From the NCBI RefSeq assembly GCF_001483135.1, contig NZ_LNAL01000007.1, positions 682,001 to 746,000 of the forward strand: a stretch of 64,000 nucleotides of DNA. The letters are read 5' to 3'. The translations under genes were made by a program, and so were the position numbers. Positions 43,341 to 53,226 of the stretch are shown piece by piece; the stretch's first letter is position 1, and each line of letters begins with the position of its first letter. The notes under the pieces are model-generated. The model was not told the DNA's origin and searched no databases. It worked only from the letters and a program-made list of their open reading frames with translations. Source of the stretch: Solirubrum puertoriconensis (GTDB lineage Bacteria; Bacteroidota; Bacteroidia; Cytophagales; Hymenobacteraceae).

Positions 43341-43460
43341 AGTTAGGGAGTTTTTGAGTGTAGAGGGCTGAAGGTCGGGAGTTACGCAGGGCGACATACC
43401 AACGCCTTATGTAAGTCCCGACCTTTAACTCAAAACCTCATTAACTCCTAAAGGCCCTAA
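43341..43460. terminator. Long imperfect inverted repeat between convergent genes
   Basis: A central perfect stem AAGGTCGGGA (43371-43380) / TCCCGACCTT (43416-43425) is extended outward by imperfect complementarity (GGGAGTTTTTGAGT near 43346 with ACTCAAAACCTC...AACTCC near 43428-43448). It fills the gap between topoisomerase IB and the kinase-like gene, and may terminate both. Confidence 0.6.
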
Positions 43461-43474
43461 CGCTTAAACTGAAT

Positions 43475-45082
43475 CTACCTTCCCGAGCCGTCGCGGTCGA
43501 AAGCATAGGAGCCCACGCCTCGCGTGGTTTTGATATTCAACTCAGGAGCGAGTTCAACTTCGTTGTTGCGCTTGGTGTCGAAGTAGCGGGTTTTGCGGCG
43601 CAGGCCCGCCACGCGCGATTCATCTTTCACCTTGTCTTCGTGCGGGCCGCCGTAGATATCGACTATGGGCGAGCGGCGTACTTTGCCGCGTACCTCAAAC
43701 TCGTCTTCTTCGCCTAGTCCGTGTAGCACAAGGCGCTTGGTTTCGGTGGGCCGAAAACCACGTTGGTAAAGCAGCGTTTCGGATTTGTCTTTTTCGTCGG
43801 AAACGCTGAATACCGATACCACCGTAAGCGTGTCGCTCTGCCGATCAACCACGAAACGTTCCTTTTCGTCGGTGCCGGGTATGAGTACCTCGCGGGCTTG
43901 CAAACGGTAAAAGTCCAGTGCGGCCTGCGGCAAACTTCCCCGACGCGCTTTCAATGCATTTTCGAGGCGTGCGCCCTCAAGCTTATACACCTCGGGCGGC
44001 AGCCGGCGTGCCGCCTGGCTGATTACTTCATCGGAAAGGGCCTTCTGCAACGCTTCGGCAGTAGCTAGGTATTGGGCCCTCGGAAGCTCGTTTAGGGCGC
44101 GGGCATCAATAAAGCGGGCGTTGCGCGCGTAGCCTTCGATGGTCTCGTAACGGGGCTTGAAGGTGCGAAATTTGGCCACCGCCCACGGCCGGCTAATCAG
44201 CCAGGAAATGATTCCATCGGAAAACCGAAAGAATACCTGGTCGCGGTCGATAGGAACGGGGCGGTACACTGTGCGGCCTTCCGGCTGCTCGTAGGCTACC
44301 CAATCCCATTGGCCCTCGTGCCGGTCCCAGTCGCCGAGCCACAAATCGAGTAGGCGGGCGCGAAGAAACGCTTGCTGATCAAGCCGGTGTTTGGCGTCGG
44401 CGTACACTTCCGACAGCATGTCGTCGCTTTCCTCCAGATCGGTGGCCCCTTGGCCAAACATGCGCCCTAGGTCGTCCTTGCTCTCGAACTTCTGCTCCAG
44501 CAGCACCACCTTGCCCCGAAACCGCTCCGAAGCTTCGCCCAGCTGGTTTTCATCGGCGCGCACGTAAAAAGGGCGCGGGGTGGTGTGTAACACGCCAGCG
44601 GCTTGGGCCAGCGGAGGCACCACAAAAGCGCCGTAAGGGTTGCCGGCCGAGGTAGCATCGCGCACTACGTTGAGCACAAAGGTGTGGCGCAGCACTTTTG
44701 GTACAGCCTTATAAGGGTCTTTATCGAGGCTGCGGAGTGCGTATGCTCGGCCGGTGGGGCCGTTCAGCGTCATGCTGGTGGTTTGAAAGCCGCCGCCAAT
44801 TTTGCCCGGCGTCAGCCCACCAGGCACTACGCGGTTGAGGTTGAGCACGGGCAGCGTAACCGGTTGGTACCATACCGGGCGGTAATGTTGGCCAAAAAGC
44901 GCCCGGTGCAGCGGGCCGCGGCGGTAGTGCCGACCGGCGGTTACGCGGGCGCTATCGGGCGAGGCAGTACGAACTTGCGCATTGGGTACGCGGGCGTCGG
45001 GCTGAAAAAAGCGCTGCCGGGCGCAACCGGCCGAGAGCAGGCCAAGTAGCAGCAGCGCTGAACCGGAGATACGGCTCGTCAT
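43475..45082 (-). CDS. Kinase-like-motif lipoprotein A (barrel-less homologue of large Bacteroidota surface proteins)
   Basis: 535 residues from the ATG at 45082, with lipobox SAGC. No named domain is certain. Motifs: GGGFQTTSMTL and YALRSLDKDP (glycine-rich turn plus Lys), DLWLGDWDRHEGQWDWVAY (near 250) and RPVPIDRDQVFFRFSDG. The DRH-x3-W plus D-x-D pair recalls atypical kinases (HipA, FAM20, CotH). The later LHGLGEEDEFEVRGK and IYGGPHEDKVKDES match, from memory, the region before the outer-membrane barrel in large Bacteroidota surface proteins; here the protein ends before any barrel. Its divergent paralogue starts at 45249. Confidence 0.7.
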   Translation of the reverse strand: MTSRISGSALLLLGLLSAGCARQRFFQPDARVPNAQVRTASPDSARVTAGRHYRRGPLHRALFGQHYRPVWYQPVTLPVLNLNRVVPGGLTPGKIGGGFQTTSMTLNGPTGRAYALRSLDKDPYKAVPKVLRHTFVLNVVRDATSAGNPYGAFVVPPLAQAAGVLHTTPRPFYVRADENQLGEASERFRGKVVLLEQKFESKDDLGRMFGQGATDLEESDDMLSEVYADAKHRLDQQAFLRARLLDLWLGDWDRHEGQWDWVAYEQPEGRTVYRPVPIDRDQVFFRFSDGIISWLISRPWAVAKFRTFKPRYETIEGYARNARFIDARALNELPRAQYLATAEALQKALSDEVISQAARRLPPEVYKLEGARLENALKARRGSLPQAALDFYRLQAREVLIPGTDEKERFVVDRQSDTLTVVSVFSVSDEKDKSETLLYQRGFRPTETKRLVLHGLGEEDEFEVRGKVRRSPIVDIYGGPHEDKVKDESRVAGLRRKTRYFDTKRNNEVELAPELNIKTTRGVGSYAFDRDGSGR

Positions 45083-45248
45083 GGGGCAAATAGGGCAGAG
45101 GTGTGGCAATGGTGCTGCTTCCTTCAACGCAACTGGGCAGTAAACGGCTGCATTTTTCATTTTTCCGGCACAACCGCCTTGCTACGCTCGGGGTATAAAG
45201 GCTGCCGCTACCCTTTGGGATGCTTGGTTTTCCTGTTACTCCAGAGCC

Positions 45249-46841
45249 TTGCTGTCGTTGTTACCCGCATTTCGTTTGCTTTTGCTAGCCCTAGGGCTGC
45301 CCGCTTCGGCCCGGCCGGCAGTGGCCCAACCCGCGCGCCCCGTTATCGGGCCCGACTCGGTGGTGCAGGTGGCGGCTGGAACGCAATACCGCCGTGGGTG
45401 GCTACACCAGCTGTTCTGGGGCTTTCATTACCGCGAGGAGTGGGCTATACCGGTGGAGGCGCCCGTGTTCAACTTGCGCACCGCCGTGCCCGGAGGGTTA
45501 GTTCCGGTGAAAGAGGGGGGCAGCTTTCAAACCCAAAACCTGCGCTTGCTGGCCCGCGACGGGCGCCAGTACGTGCTGCGCTCCGTTGACAAGGACGCCA
45601 CAGCCGCCCTGCCCGAAAACCTGCGCGACGGTACGATTGGCCGTCTGATGAAGGATCAAACCAGCGTCATTCATCCGTACGGGGCATACATTGTGCCTCG
45701 GCTGGCGCGGGCGGCCGGCGTGTACCACACCAACCCGCGCCTGGTGTACGTAGCCGACGACCCCGCCCTAGGTGGTTTCCAAAAAACCTTTCGGCACGCA
45801 TTGTACCTGTTTGAGGAGCGCCCCGAGGGCAACCTCAGCGCAGAGGCCAGCTTTGGCAACTCCAGCTCGGTAGTAAGCTCGCGGCACGCGTTCGGGCAGC
45901 TGCTGAGCTCTCCGCAATACCGCGTAGATGCCCGCCGGTACCTGCGCAGCCGCTTGTTTGATATGTGGTTGGGCGATTGGAGCCGGCGCGAAGACCAGTG
46001 GCGCTGGGCCGCATTTCGGCAGCCCGATAGCAGCACGGTGTACCGGCCAATTCCGCGCGACCGGGACCACGCTTTTTTTAAGTTCGACGATGGCGTGTTC
46101 ACCCGCGTTATCAGCTTCGTGAAGACAAACTACCAAACCTTCACGCGCACCATTCACTTGCACGATGTAGAGGGCCTGAACCGCGCCGCCCGGCCCATGG
46201 ATAAGTCGCTGCTGGTATACCTCTCCGAACAGGATTTTCGGGAGGTGGCCGACTCGTTGCGCCGCGCCTTGCCCGATCAGGTTATTGCCGAAGCCCTACA
46301 GGTGTGGCCACGCCAGATTTATGCGCTTTCGGGCGAGGAGTTTGCCGACAAGCTGCGCAGCCGGCGCGAGCAGTTGCCCATGGTGGCCGAAGAGTTTTAC
46401 CGGCAACTGGCCCGGCACGTGGAAGTACCCGGGACCGATAGGCCCGAGCGGTTTGTAATAGAAGCTGCCGGGCCTTGGAAAGCGTGGGTGCGGGTATACA
46501 CCCGCGAAACGGGTAGCCGCGGTACCCTAATTGGCGAACGGCTTTTCGATGCCCGCCAAACCGCCGACATCCGGCTGTACGGCCTAGGCGGCAACGACGA
46601 GTTTGAAGTGATTGGCCGGCCCGACCGGCGCTTGCGCATCTATCTCTACGACGGGCAGGGGCAGGACATAATCCGTCAAACCAACCCCGGCCGTACCGGC
46701 AGCATGCGCGTTACCCTCTTCGACTCCGCCGACGGCAACCTAATTCAGGTTGACAAACGCTTGGTTACAGTAGAGGTGTACCAACCCAAAGCCAACGAGT
46801 ACGACGGCGCCGGGTGGCTGCTGCGGCACCGCTTGTATTAA
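45249..46841 (+). CDS. Kinase-like-motif exported protein B (divergent paralogue)
   Basis: About 530 residues; signal peptide to AVAQ. Homologous along its length to the gene on the opposite strand (YRRGWLHQLFWGFHYREEW, VPGGLVPVKEGGSFQ, YVLRSVDKDA, HPYGAYIVPRLARAAGVYHT). The kinase-like block reads DMWLGDWSRREDQWRW, with Ser-Arg-Arg in place of Asp-Arg-His, followed by RPIPRDRDHAFFKFDDG, so a putative catalytic Asp and His are lost. It ends after a YGLGGNDEFEVIG...YDGQGQD region without a barrel. The TTG at 45249 is the first possible start; an out-of-frame ATG lies at 45220. Confidence 0.65.
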   Translation: MLSLLPAFRLLLLALGLPASARPAVAQPARPVIGPDSVVQVAAGTQYRRGWLHQLFWGFHYREEWAIPVEAPVFNLRTAVPGGLVPVKEGGSFQTQNLRLLARDGRQYVLRSVDKDATAALPENLRDGTIGRLMKDQTSVIHPYGAYIVPRLARAAGVYHTNPRLVYVADDPALGGFQKTFRHALYLFEERPEGNLSAEASFGNSSSVVSSRHAFGQLLSSPQYRVDARRYLRSRLFDMWLGDWSRREDQWRWAAFRQPDSSTVYRPIPRDRDHAFFKFDDGVFTRVISFVKTNYQTFTRTIHLHDVEGLNRAARPMDKSLLVYLSEQDFREVADSLRRALPDQVIAEALQVWPRQIYALSGEEFADKLRSRREQLPMVAEEFYRQLARHVEVPGTDRPERFVIEAAGPWKAWVRVYTRETGSRGTLIGERLFDARQTADIRLYGLGGNDEFEVIGRPDRRLRIYLYDGQGQDIIRQTNPGRTGSMRVTLFDSADGNLIQVDKRLVTVEVYQPKANEYDGAGWLLRHRLY

Positions 46842-46849
46842 CCGGCTAC

Positions 46850-48325
46850 CTAGGCAAACACCTTTACCTTGTCTTTGTGCTTGGTGCGCATGTACTGCCT
46901 GATGATTTGCTGCACATCCTTGTTATCCACCTGCGACTTAATCACGTCCTTAAAAGCCTCGAAACGCCGCGCCGTAAAGGTCTCGTCAATGTAGCCGAAC
47001 CCTAGGTAGCGGCCGTGCTCAATCACCACCACCGACCGCTCGCCGGCGCGGCGGCCCTGGCCGATAATTACAAAGGTTTGGTGCTCGTAGGTAATGCTTT
47101 CGATGGCTTCATCTACGCGAGCGTTGTACTCCTCCGGCGACTCCAGCCCCACACAAGCGCCCTTGCACCGGTGCACCTGAAAATCGAAGCACGAGCCGTT
47201 GGTTTTGTACAGGTCGCACATCTTCTGGCATAGATTGTACTTGGCCACCTTGTGGTACAGAAAGCCCTTCGCCTTGAACTGATTACCTAGGGCGATGATC
47301 GGAATTTCGCTGTTACGCGCATCGGCGCGGCCGTAGTACAAGCGCTTGTAGCCATTCTCGTCCACGCGCAGGTAAATGCCCGCCGGAAACACCGAGCGGC
47401 GCTGCGCCCGGTTGTACTGCGGTTTCAGGCGCTTAATTTCGGCCGATTCATGCAGCAGGGCCACCAGCTCCGAGCCCGTTAGCTCCCAGGTTATATCCGC
47501 AATGGAGTTCTTAAACTCCAGCGACTTCCGCGATTTGTAATCGACGGCGAAATGTTGCTGAATGCGCTTGTAAATGTTGATGCTCTTGCCCACGTAAATG
47601 ACCTCGCCGTGCTCGTCGTGGAAGTAGTACACGCCTGCTTCTTGCGGCAGCGAGGCTACTTTTTCGGGCGTGATGAGCGGCGGCAGCAGTGCCGTACGAA
47701 TGGCTTGCTGCACGGCTGCCACTTTGCGGGCCGTGGGTTGTTTTGGCGAACGGCCATTGGGTGCCGAAGCGTCCACGGCAGCCAGCTTATCGGCCGGAGC
47801 AGCGGCTTCGTAGCCGGGCGCTTCGGCCACTTGGCTAATTTTCAGAAGCCGGTCAAACAAAATGGCCGTTGCCTCGGCGTCGCCGAAAGCGCGGTGGCGG
47901 TTGTTGAGCTCGATGCCGATGTTGGCGCACAGCTTACCTAGGCTGTAGCTGGGCTGGCCGGGTATCAGCGAGCGGCTGAGGCGCACGGTGCACAACGTTT
48001 TGCGCGAGTACGTGTAGCCTAGGTCGGCAAACTCTTTTTTCAGAAAAGAGTAGTCGAAGCGCACGTTGTGCGCCACAAATACGCAGCCTTCCGTCATTTG
48101 CACCACCTTCTTGGCTACCTCATGGAATTGCGGCGCCTCGCGCACCATCTCATCGGTAATACCCGTGAGCTGTTGGATGTAGAAGGGGATAGGCCGGCCG
48201 GGATTGAGCAGGGTGGTATACGAATCAACCACCTGTTCGCCATCGTGGATGAAGATGGCTATTTCGGTGATGCGGTCCTGCGTGGGTTGCCCCCCGGTAG
48301 TTTCTAGGTCGATGATGGCGTACAA
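46850..48325 (-). CDS. DnaQ-like exonuclease fused to GIY-YIG nuclease domain
   Basis: 491 residues. N-terminal DEDDh 3'-5' exonuclease (Asp6/Glu8 in IDLETTGG, HNVRFDYSFL, HRAFGDAEAT), a variable linker (about 165-215), then a UvrC/Cho-type GIY-YIG domain (AGVYYFHD, VIYVGKSINIYKRIQQHF, about 228-300) and a Cys-containing tail (CQKMCDLYKTNGSC, HRCKGACVG). UvrC's second nuclease and helix-hairpin-helix domains are absent. Such fusions are known and are thought to process DNA damage. The start is TTG at 48325 (M-YAIIDLE). The TAG stop lies within a CCTAGG. Confidence 0.9.
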   Translation of the reverse strand: MYAIIDLETTGGQPTQDRITEIAIFIHDGEQVVDSYTTLLNPGRPIPFYIQQLTGITDEMVREAPQFHEVAKKVVQMTEGCVFVAHNVRFDYSFLKKEFADLGYTYSRKTLCTVRLSRSLIPGQPSYSLGKLCANIGIELNNRHRAFGDAEATAILFDRLLKISQVAEAPGYEAAAPADKLAAVDASAPNGRSPKQPTARKVAAVQQAIRTALLPPLITPEKVASLPQEAGVYYFHDEHGEVIYVGKSINIYKRIQQHFAVDYKSRKSLEFKNSIADITWELTGSELVALLHESAEIKRLKPQYNRAQRRSVFPAGIYLRVDENGYKRLYYGRADARNSEIPIIALGNQFKAKGFLYHKVAKYNLCQKMCDLYKTNGSCFDFQVHRCKGACVGLESPEEYNARVDEAIESITYEHQTFVIIGQGRRAGERSVVVIEHGRYLGFGYIDETFTARRFEAFKDVIKSQVDNKDVQQIIRQYMRTKHKDKVKVFA

Positions 48326-48424
48326 GTCAGCAGCAGCTAAATAGGTGCGGTAGCCGTTGATAACAAAATTAGCAGCCGAAAAGTCCCAACTCAGATATTT
48401 GGCTACTTAGGGTTGGGGTAAATA

Positions 48425-48457
48425 CAAAAAAGAACGGCCTGCCTCACAGCAGACCGT
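48425..48457 (-). terminator. Terminator of the DUF2383 gene
   Basis: 9-bp stem with one G-U pair (48434-48442 with 48449-48457) followed on the minus strand by TCTTTTTT. Confidence 0.8.
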
Positions 48458-48483
48458 CCCTTCTCTCAACAGCCAGGTTAACC

Positions 48484-48957
48484 CTAGCGGTTGGCGCCTT
48501 TCCACTGCGTAATCTGGTTTTTGGCAGCCAGTATTTCGCCGTGTTGTTTTTGAATGATCGACGATGCTTGGCCAGACAGGCTTTGCGACTTCAGCGCCGT
48601 TTCGTAAGCCTGCAGGGCTACTTGGTCGCCGGTTTCGCACTCGCCCAGAATAGCAGAGTCGTTTTGGCCCGTGATGGCCGATTTGAGGTTGATCCAACCG
48701 CGGTGTACGGCGGCAGCAGCATCGGCCACTACGCCTTCTACCGTGTTGTCGTTGGTTACATCAACGCCCATCTGGCGGGCAGTTTGTTCGAGTTCCGAGG
48801 CAAACTGAGCACGTTGCTGGCTTAGGCGGCTCAGCTCCGATTTTAGCTGCGGATTGGATACGCCTTCAGCTGCTTCTTGGTAGCCTTTGGCGCCGGTTTT
48901 ATTGATTTCAACCAGGTCGTTGAAGGCCCGGGCGGCATCAGAATTAATAGCGGCCAT
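48484..48957 (-). CDS. PA2169-family four-helix-bundle protein (DUF2383)
   Basis: 157 residues, all helical. The pattern AFNDLVEINKTGAKGYQEAAEGV, LKSELSRLSQQRAQFASELE, AAAAVHRGWINLKSAITG and LGECETGDQVALQAYETAL matches DUF2383, a ferritin-like four-helix bundle often found in stress-response contexts. Likely cytoplasmic; no signal peptide. The exact role is unknown. Confidence 0.9.
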   Translation of the reverse strand: MAAINSDAARAFNDLVEINKTGAKGYQEAAEGVSNPQLKSELSRLSQQRAQFASELEQTARQMGVDVTNDNTVEGVVADAAAAVHRGWINLKSAITGQNDSAILGECETGDQVALQAYETALKSQSLSGQASSIIQKQHGEILAAKNQITQWKGANR

Positions 48958-49105
48958 GACGGTCTTGGTTTTAGGTGTTGGTATGGTGCGGGTTGTAGCA
49001 CCGCCGCCGGAGCAGCAGCGCTTACAGGGGGCTTATACTTTCAGGTCGGGCTTAGGGTTACGGCTGTTGTTGTACTTTTTCTTAAGCTTGCTGGGCCTGT
49101 GCTGT

Positions 49106-50299
49106 TTAGCTTTTGCCGAGGAGCTTATGCCAGAAGCCCCGGAACCCTTTGGGCCGGCCGGGCTCCCCATCCAAGGCGCCCTGCGTTTGGGTGTCGTCGC
49201 CATTGGCCACGTCGCCCAGCAGGAACCCAAACGGCTCGAGGGGCTTATAGGCATCCATGATGACCTTGAGTACCGCTATCAGCGGAATGGAAAGTATCAT
49301 GCCCGGCGTACCCCACAGCTCGCCACCTAGGATAAGCGCAATAATGGCTGCCATGGGGTTTATGCTCACTTTGGAGCCAGTAATGGTAGGCGTGATAAAA
49401 TTGCCCTCTAGGAATTGCACCACCATAAATACACCCACCACGGCCAGCGCCCGGGCCACCGAACCGGTTTCGACGAGGGTGATGAGCGCTGGGAGCGTGG
49501 CTCCAATGGCAATGCCGATGTATGGAATAACGGCCAAAATGGAGGCGAACACCGCAAAGAAGATGGCGTACTTGACGCCTAGGATGAGCAGCCCGATAGC
49601 GTTGAGCACGGCCACAATCACGATTACCGTAAGCAGCCCAGTGATGTAGGCCTGCACCACGGTTTGCACGCCATCGAGCGTGTTAAGCGCTTCTTTGCGT
49701 TTGTCGGGCGACACGAAGCGGAACAGAAACTGCCGCAGGTGGTCGCGGTAGTACAAAAAGCAGAAGATGTAAATGGGCACCAAAGCCAACACGCTTAGTA
49801 CCCCGGTGGTGGTGTTGATGGTAGTACCTAGGTAGCCGCCGGCTTTTTTGCGCACCGAGTCGAGCGACTGATCAATCAACTGATCCTTGCTCACGGGCTC
49901 CATGTTGAACTTGCGACTCAGAAACTGCTGCACTTGGTCGAAGTACTCGGCTAACTTTTCCTGCAGCTTGGGTAACTCTTCGCGGAACTGCACTATCTGC
50001 GAGCCAAACAGGTATACAAGGCCTGCTAATAGTAAGAATATCAACAGAATGCAGGAGATAATGGCCAGTATGCGTGGCAGGCCCCAGCTCTCGAACCGGC
50101 GGCAAAGCGGCAACAGCAGCAGCGACAGCAGCACCGAGAATAAAATTGGCAGCAGCACGCCATCGAGCACGCGAAGGGAGTACACCAGCAACACCAACCC
50201 AAGCAGGATCATGCTGTAGAGCACTGCGGGCGGCCACTTTATTTCGGGGGGCTTAACTGGAGTAGGGTGCCCAGGAAAATTATGGGTAGACTGCGACAT
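49106..50299 (-). CDS. AI-2E family transporter
   Basis: 397 residues, about eight membrane helices with the family layout: two N-terminal hairpins (SMILLGLVLLVYSLRVLDGVLLP), a soluble coiled region (about 105-165: REELPKLQEKLAEYFDQVQQFL), then VLSVLALVPIYIFCFLYYRDHL, FASILAVIPYIGIAIGATLP and FLEGNFITPTITGSKVSINPMAAIIALILGG. Members export small molecules (AI-2, peptides, Na+/H+ exchange in some). The substrate here is unknown. Confidence 0.93.
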   Translation of the reverse strand: MSQSTHNFPGHPTPVKPPEIKWPPAVLYSMILLGLVLLVYSLRVLDGVLLPILFSVLLSLLLLPLCRRFESWGLPRILAIISCILLIFLLLAGLVYLFGSQIVQFREELPKLQEKLAEYFDQVQQFLSRKFNMEPVSKDQLIDQSLDSVRKKAGGYLGTTINTTTGVLSVLALVPIYIFCFLYYRDHLRQFLFRFVSPDKRKEALNTLDGVQTVVQAYITGLLTVIVIVAVLNAIGLLILGVKYAIFFAVFASILAVIPYIGIAIGATLPALITLVETGSVARALAVVGVFMVVQFLEGNFITPTITGSKVSINPMAAIIALILGGELWGTPGMILSIPLIAVLKVIMDAYKPLEPFGFLLGDVANGDDTQTQGALDGEPGRPKGFRGFWHKLLGKS

Positions 50300-50509
50300 T
50301 TGCTAAAAAAGTTGGGAGAAGAGAAAGTGTCTTATTGTTGTATTGCTGAGCTTATTTTCGCATTTTTGGGTGAACCTAAGCTCTGCTAGCGGGGTTGGGA
50401 ATATTGCAGTTGTGCCAAAAAAAATAGTTTAAGCCAGCTGCTCTGCTAACGCGGTAAACATTTCGTTTCTGCGTTATTTTACATCAAAAATGGGTTGAAG
50501 GATTTAAGA

Positions 50510-52441
50510 ATGGCTGACGAACAATTACCACTTGCCGCTGCGGCACCCGACCACGGCTACCACGAGGATTCGATTCGCTCCCTCGACTGGCGCGAACACA
50601 TCCGTCTGCGCCCGGGCATGTATATCGGTAAGCTGGGCGACGGCTCCTCGCCCGACGATGGCATCTACATCTTGGTAAAAGAGGTGATAGACAACTCCAT
50701 CGACGAGCACATGATGGGGTTTGGGCGCACCATTGACGTTAAGATTACCGAGCAGCGGGTAACCGTGCGCGACTACGGCCGCGGCATTCCGCTAGGTAAG
50801 GTTGTCGATGTAGTCAGCAAGATCAACACCGGCGGCAAATACGACTCAAAGGTGTTTCAGAAGTCGGTAGGTCTGAACGGGGTGGGTACCAAGGCCGTGA
50901 ACGCGCTGAGTACCAATTTTGTGGTGCAGAGCGTGCGCGATGGACAGATGAAGTCGGCTGAGTTTCAGGCGGGCCAGCTCATCAGCGACCCGAAGCCGGT
51001 GAAAACTTCGCAGCGCAACGGCACGCTGATGTCGTTTGAGCCCGACCCGGCCATCTTCCGCAACTACCGCTTTATCCCGGATTTTCTGGAAAGCCAGATC
51101 TGGAATTATGCCTATCTGAACGCGGGGCTGACCATCAACTTCAACGGGCAGAAATACCACTCGGAAAACGGCCTGCGCGACCTGTTGGAGCGCAAAACCG
51201 ACCCCGAGGCCATTCGCTACCCTGTCATTCACCTGAAGGGTATCGATATTGAGATGGCCCTGACACACGGCAACGACTACGGCGAGGAGTATTATTCCTT
51301 CGTGAACGGCCAGTACACCACCCAAGGCGGTACGCACCTAGCAGCTTTCCGCGAGGGTATTGTGAAGACGCTGCGCGAGTTCTACAAAAAGGAGTACGAC
51401 GCTACCGACATTCGAGCTTCCATTGTTGGCGCCATTGCCATTCGGGTGCAGGAGCCGGTGTTCGAGTCGCAGACCAAAACCAAGCTGGGCTCGATTACGA
51501 TGGAGCCCGATGGAGCCTTAACGGTGCGCAACTTCGTGGTCGACTTCGTGAAGGAGCACCTCGACAACTACCTGCACAAAAACCCCGAAACGGCCGAGGC
51601 GCTGAAAAAGCGCATCGAGCAGAGCGAGCGGGAACGGAAGGATATGGCGGGCGTGAAGAAGCTGGCCAACCAGCGCGCCAAAAAAGCCAGCCTGCACAAC
51701 CGCAAGCTGCGCGACTGCCGCTTCCACTTTAGCGAAGGCAAGGACGTAGACAAGGAGGCCCTTACGACCTTATTCATTACCGAGGGCGACTCCGCTTCGG
51801 GCTCAATTACCAAGAGCCGCAACGTGGAGCTGGAGGCCGTGTTCAGCCTGCGCGGTAAGCCGCTGAACTGCTTCGGCATGAAGAAGAAAATCGTTTACGA
51901 AAACGAAGAGCTTAACCTGCTGCAGCACGCCCTCAACATTGAGGAAGGCCTGGAAGGCTTGCGTTACAACCGCGTGGTAATTGCCACCGACGCCGACGTC
52001 GACGGCATGCACATTCGCCTGCTGCTGCTCACCTTCTTCCTGCAGTTCTTCCCCGATTTGGTGCGCAACGGCCATGTCTATATCCTGGAAACGCCGTTGT
52101 TCCGGGTGCGCAACAAGAAGCAAACCATTTACTGCTACGACGAGCGCGAAAAACAGGCTGCTATCCGGAAGCTGGGCCGCAACCCCGAAATCACCCGCTT
52201 CAAAGGCCTAGGTGAAATTTCGCCCGACGAGTTCGGCAAATTTATTGGCGACAACATCCGCCTCGAACCCGTGATTTTGCAGTCGGACCGCTCGATTCAG
52301 AAGCTGCTGACGTATTACATGGGCAAAAACACTCCCGACCGACAGAACTTCATCATCGATAACCTGCGAATGGAGAAAGACTTAGTAGCCGGCGACGCTC
52401 CGTTGGCCGAAGAAACCGTGCTGGAAGCCGAGCTAGCTTAA
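50510..52441 (+). CDS. parE: DNA topoisomerase IV subunit B
   Basis: 643 residues from the ATG at 50510. GHKL ATPase domain ([40 protein letters not shown]), a transducer, and the TOPRIM domain with [21 protein letters not shown] and [18 protein letters not shown] is the version typical of Bacteroidota ParE, where gyrase B has EGDSAGGS. The partner subunit parC is 3.2 kb downstream, separated by the photoreceptor and histidine kinase genes. A TTG five codons upstream is a less likely start. Confidence 0.93.
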   Translation: MADEQLPLAAAAPDHGYHEDSIRSLDWREHIRLRPGMYIGKLGDGSSPDDGIYILVKEVIDNSIDEHMMGFGRTIDVKITEQRVTVRDYGRGIPLGKVVDVVSKINTGGKYDSKVFQKSVGLNGVGTKAVNALSTNFVVQSVRDGQMKSAEFQAGQLISDPKPVKTSQRNGTLMSFEPDPAIFRNYRFIPDFLESQIWNYAYLNAGLTINFNGQKYHSENGLRDLLERKTDPEAIRYPVIHLKGIDIEMALTHGNDYGEEYYSFVNGQYTTQGGTHLAAFREGIVKTLREFYKKEYDATDIRASIVGAIAIRVQEPVFESQTKTKLGSITMEPDGALTVRNFVVDFVKEHLDNYLHKNPETAEALKKRIEQSERERKDMAGVKKLANQRAKKASLHNRKLRDCRFHFSEGKDVDKEALTTLFITEGDSASGSITKSRNVELEAVFSLRGKPLNCFGMKKKIVYENEELNLLQHALNIEEGLEGLRYNRVVIATDADVDGMHIRLLLLTFFLQFFPDLVRNGHVYILETPLFRVRNKKQTIYCYDEREKQAAIRKLGRNPEITRFKGLGEISPDEFGKFIGDNIRLEPVILQSDRSIQKLLTYYMGKNTPDRQNFIIDNLRMEKDLVAGDAPLAEETVLEAELA

Positions 52442-52467
52442 CCTTTTGGCAATTGCTGTTGCGCTTG

Positions 52468-52502
52468 CAGCCCCGTGCCACTCAGCGCGGGGCTGTTTGT
52501 TT
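52468..52502 (+). terminator. Terminator of parE
   Basis: Stem CAGCCCCG/CGGGGCTG followed by TTTGTTTG, 26 bp after the stop. Confidence 0.85.
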
Positions 52503-52644
52503 GTGGAAGGAACAGTAGAAATAGCTTGCTAGAAAACGTAATGGGGTAACCATCGTATCTTGCAAGCATACCACACCTGGCTTGCTGCCTTTCGCAACTT
52601 GGTAGGGCTCACACCACCTATTGCCTTGTTGCCCTTTCCGCCGC

Positions 52645-53109
52645 ATGAATCACATTATTTACATGAGCCGAGCAGTCCGGCCCTTATCGGACCAGGACCT
52701 GCACGAGCTACTGGAGCAATGTCGCCGCGACAATGCCCTGCACAACGTCACGGGCATCCTGTTCTACAGCCACGGCAACATTGCGCAACTGATTGAAGGA
52801 GAGCCAGACATTATTGGGCCGCTGTATGAGAAGATTGCCCGCGATGGGCGCCACTCCAACGTGCACAAACTGGCCGACAAGCCGATAACCGAGCGCAGCT
52901 TTCCGGGCTGGTCGATGGCCTTCCACCCGCTCGAGCCCCAAGGCTTTCACGAGCTAACCGATTTTCTGCTGCCCGAAGCCGTGCCCGAATCGCCGAGTAC
53001 CCTTACCATTGCTGATGCTTTGATACTCGACCTGGTGCGCCAAGCAGTATTCAACACCGAGCGCAGTGCTAGTTCCGCAGCACCAACGTTGAGTTCGGGT
53101 GGCGCGTAG
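52645..53109 (+). CDS. BLUF-domain blue-light photoreceptor
   Basis: 154 residues, of which the first 95 are the FAD-binding BLUF domain. The photocycle residues match AppA with equal spacing: Tyr6, Asn30 and Gln48 (AppA Tyr21, Asn45, Gln63), in IIYMSRA, CRRDNALHNVTGILFY and NIAQLIEGEP; the Trp/Met region is FPGWSMAF. The C-terminal 55 residues are not a known output domain, so it is a short BLUF protein that would signal by protein contact. The histidine kinase gene 118 bp downstream is a natural candidate partner, but this is an inference. Confidence 0.93.
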   Translation: MNHIIYMSRAVRPLSDQDLHELLEQCRRDNALHNVTGILFYSHGNIAQLIEGEPDIIGPLYEKIARDGRHSNVHKLADKPITERSFPGWSMAFHPLEPQGFHELTDFLLPEAVPESPSTLTIADALILDLVRQAVFNTERSASSAAPTLSSGGA

Positions 53110-53226
53110 CACCGCATTGCTACCGGCGGCGTGGGCTTCTCGCAAGTACCAATTTGTATTCCCTCAGTTTCCAAGCTTAATTGTACCTAGGGCGGATATG
53201 CCCCAGGCGTAACCCATTACAGCACT

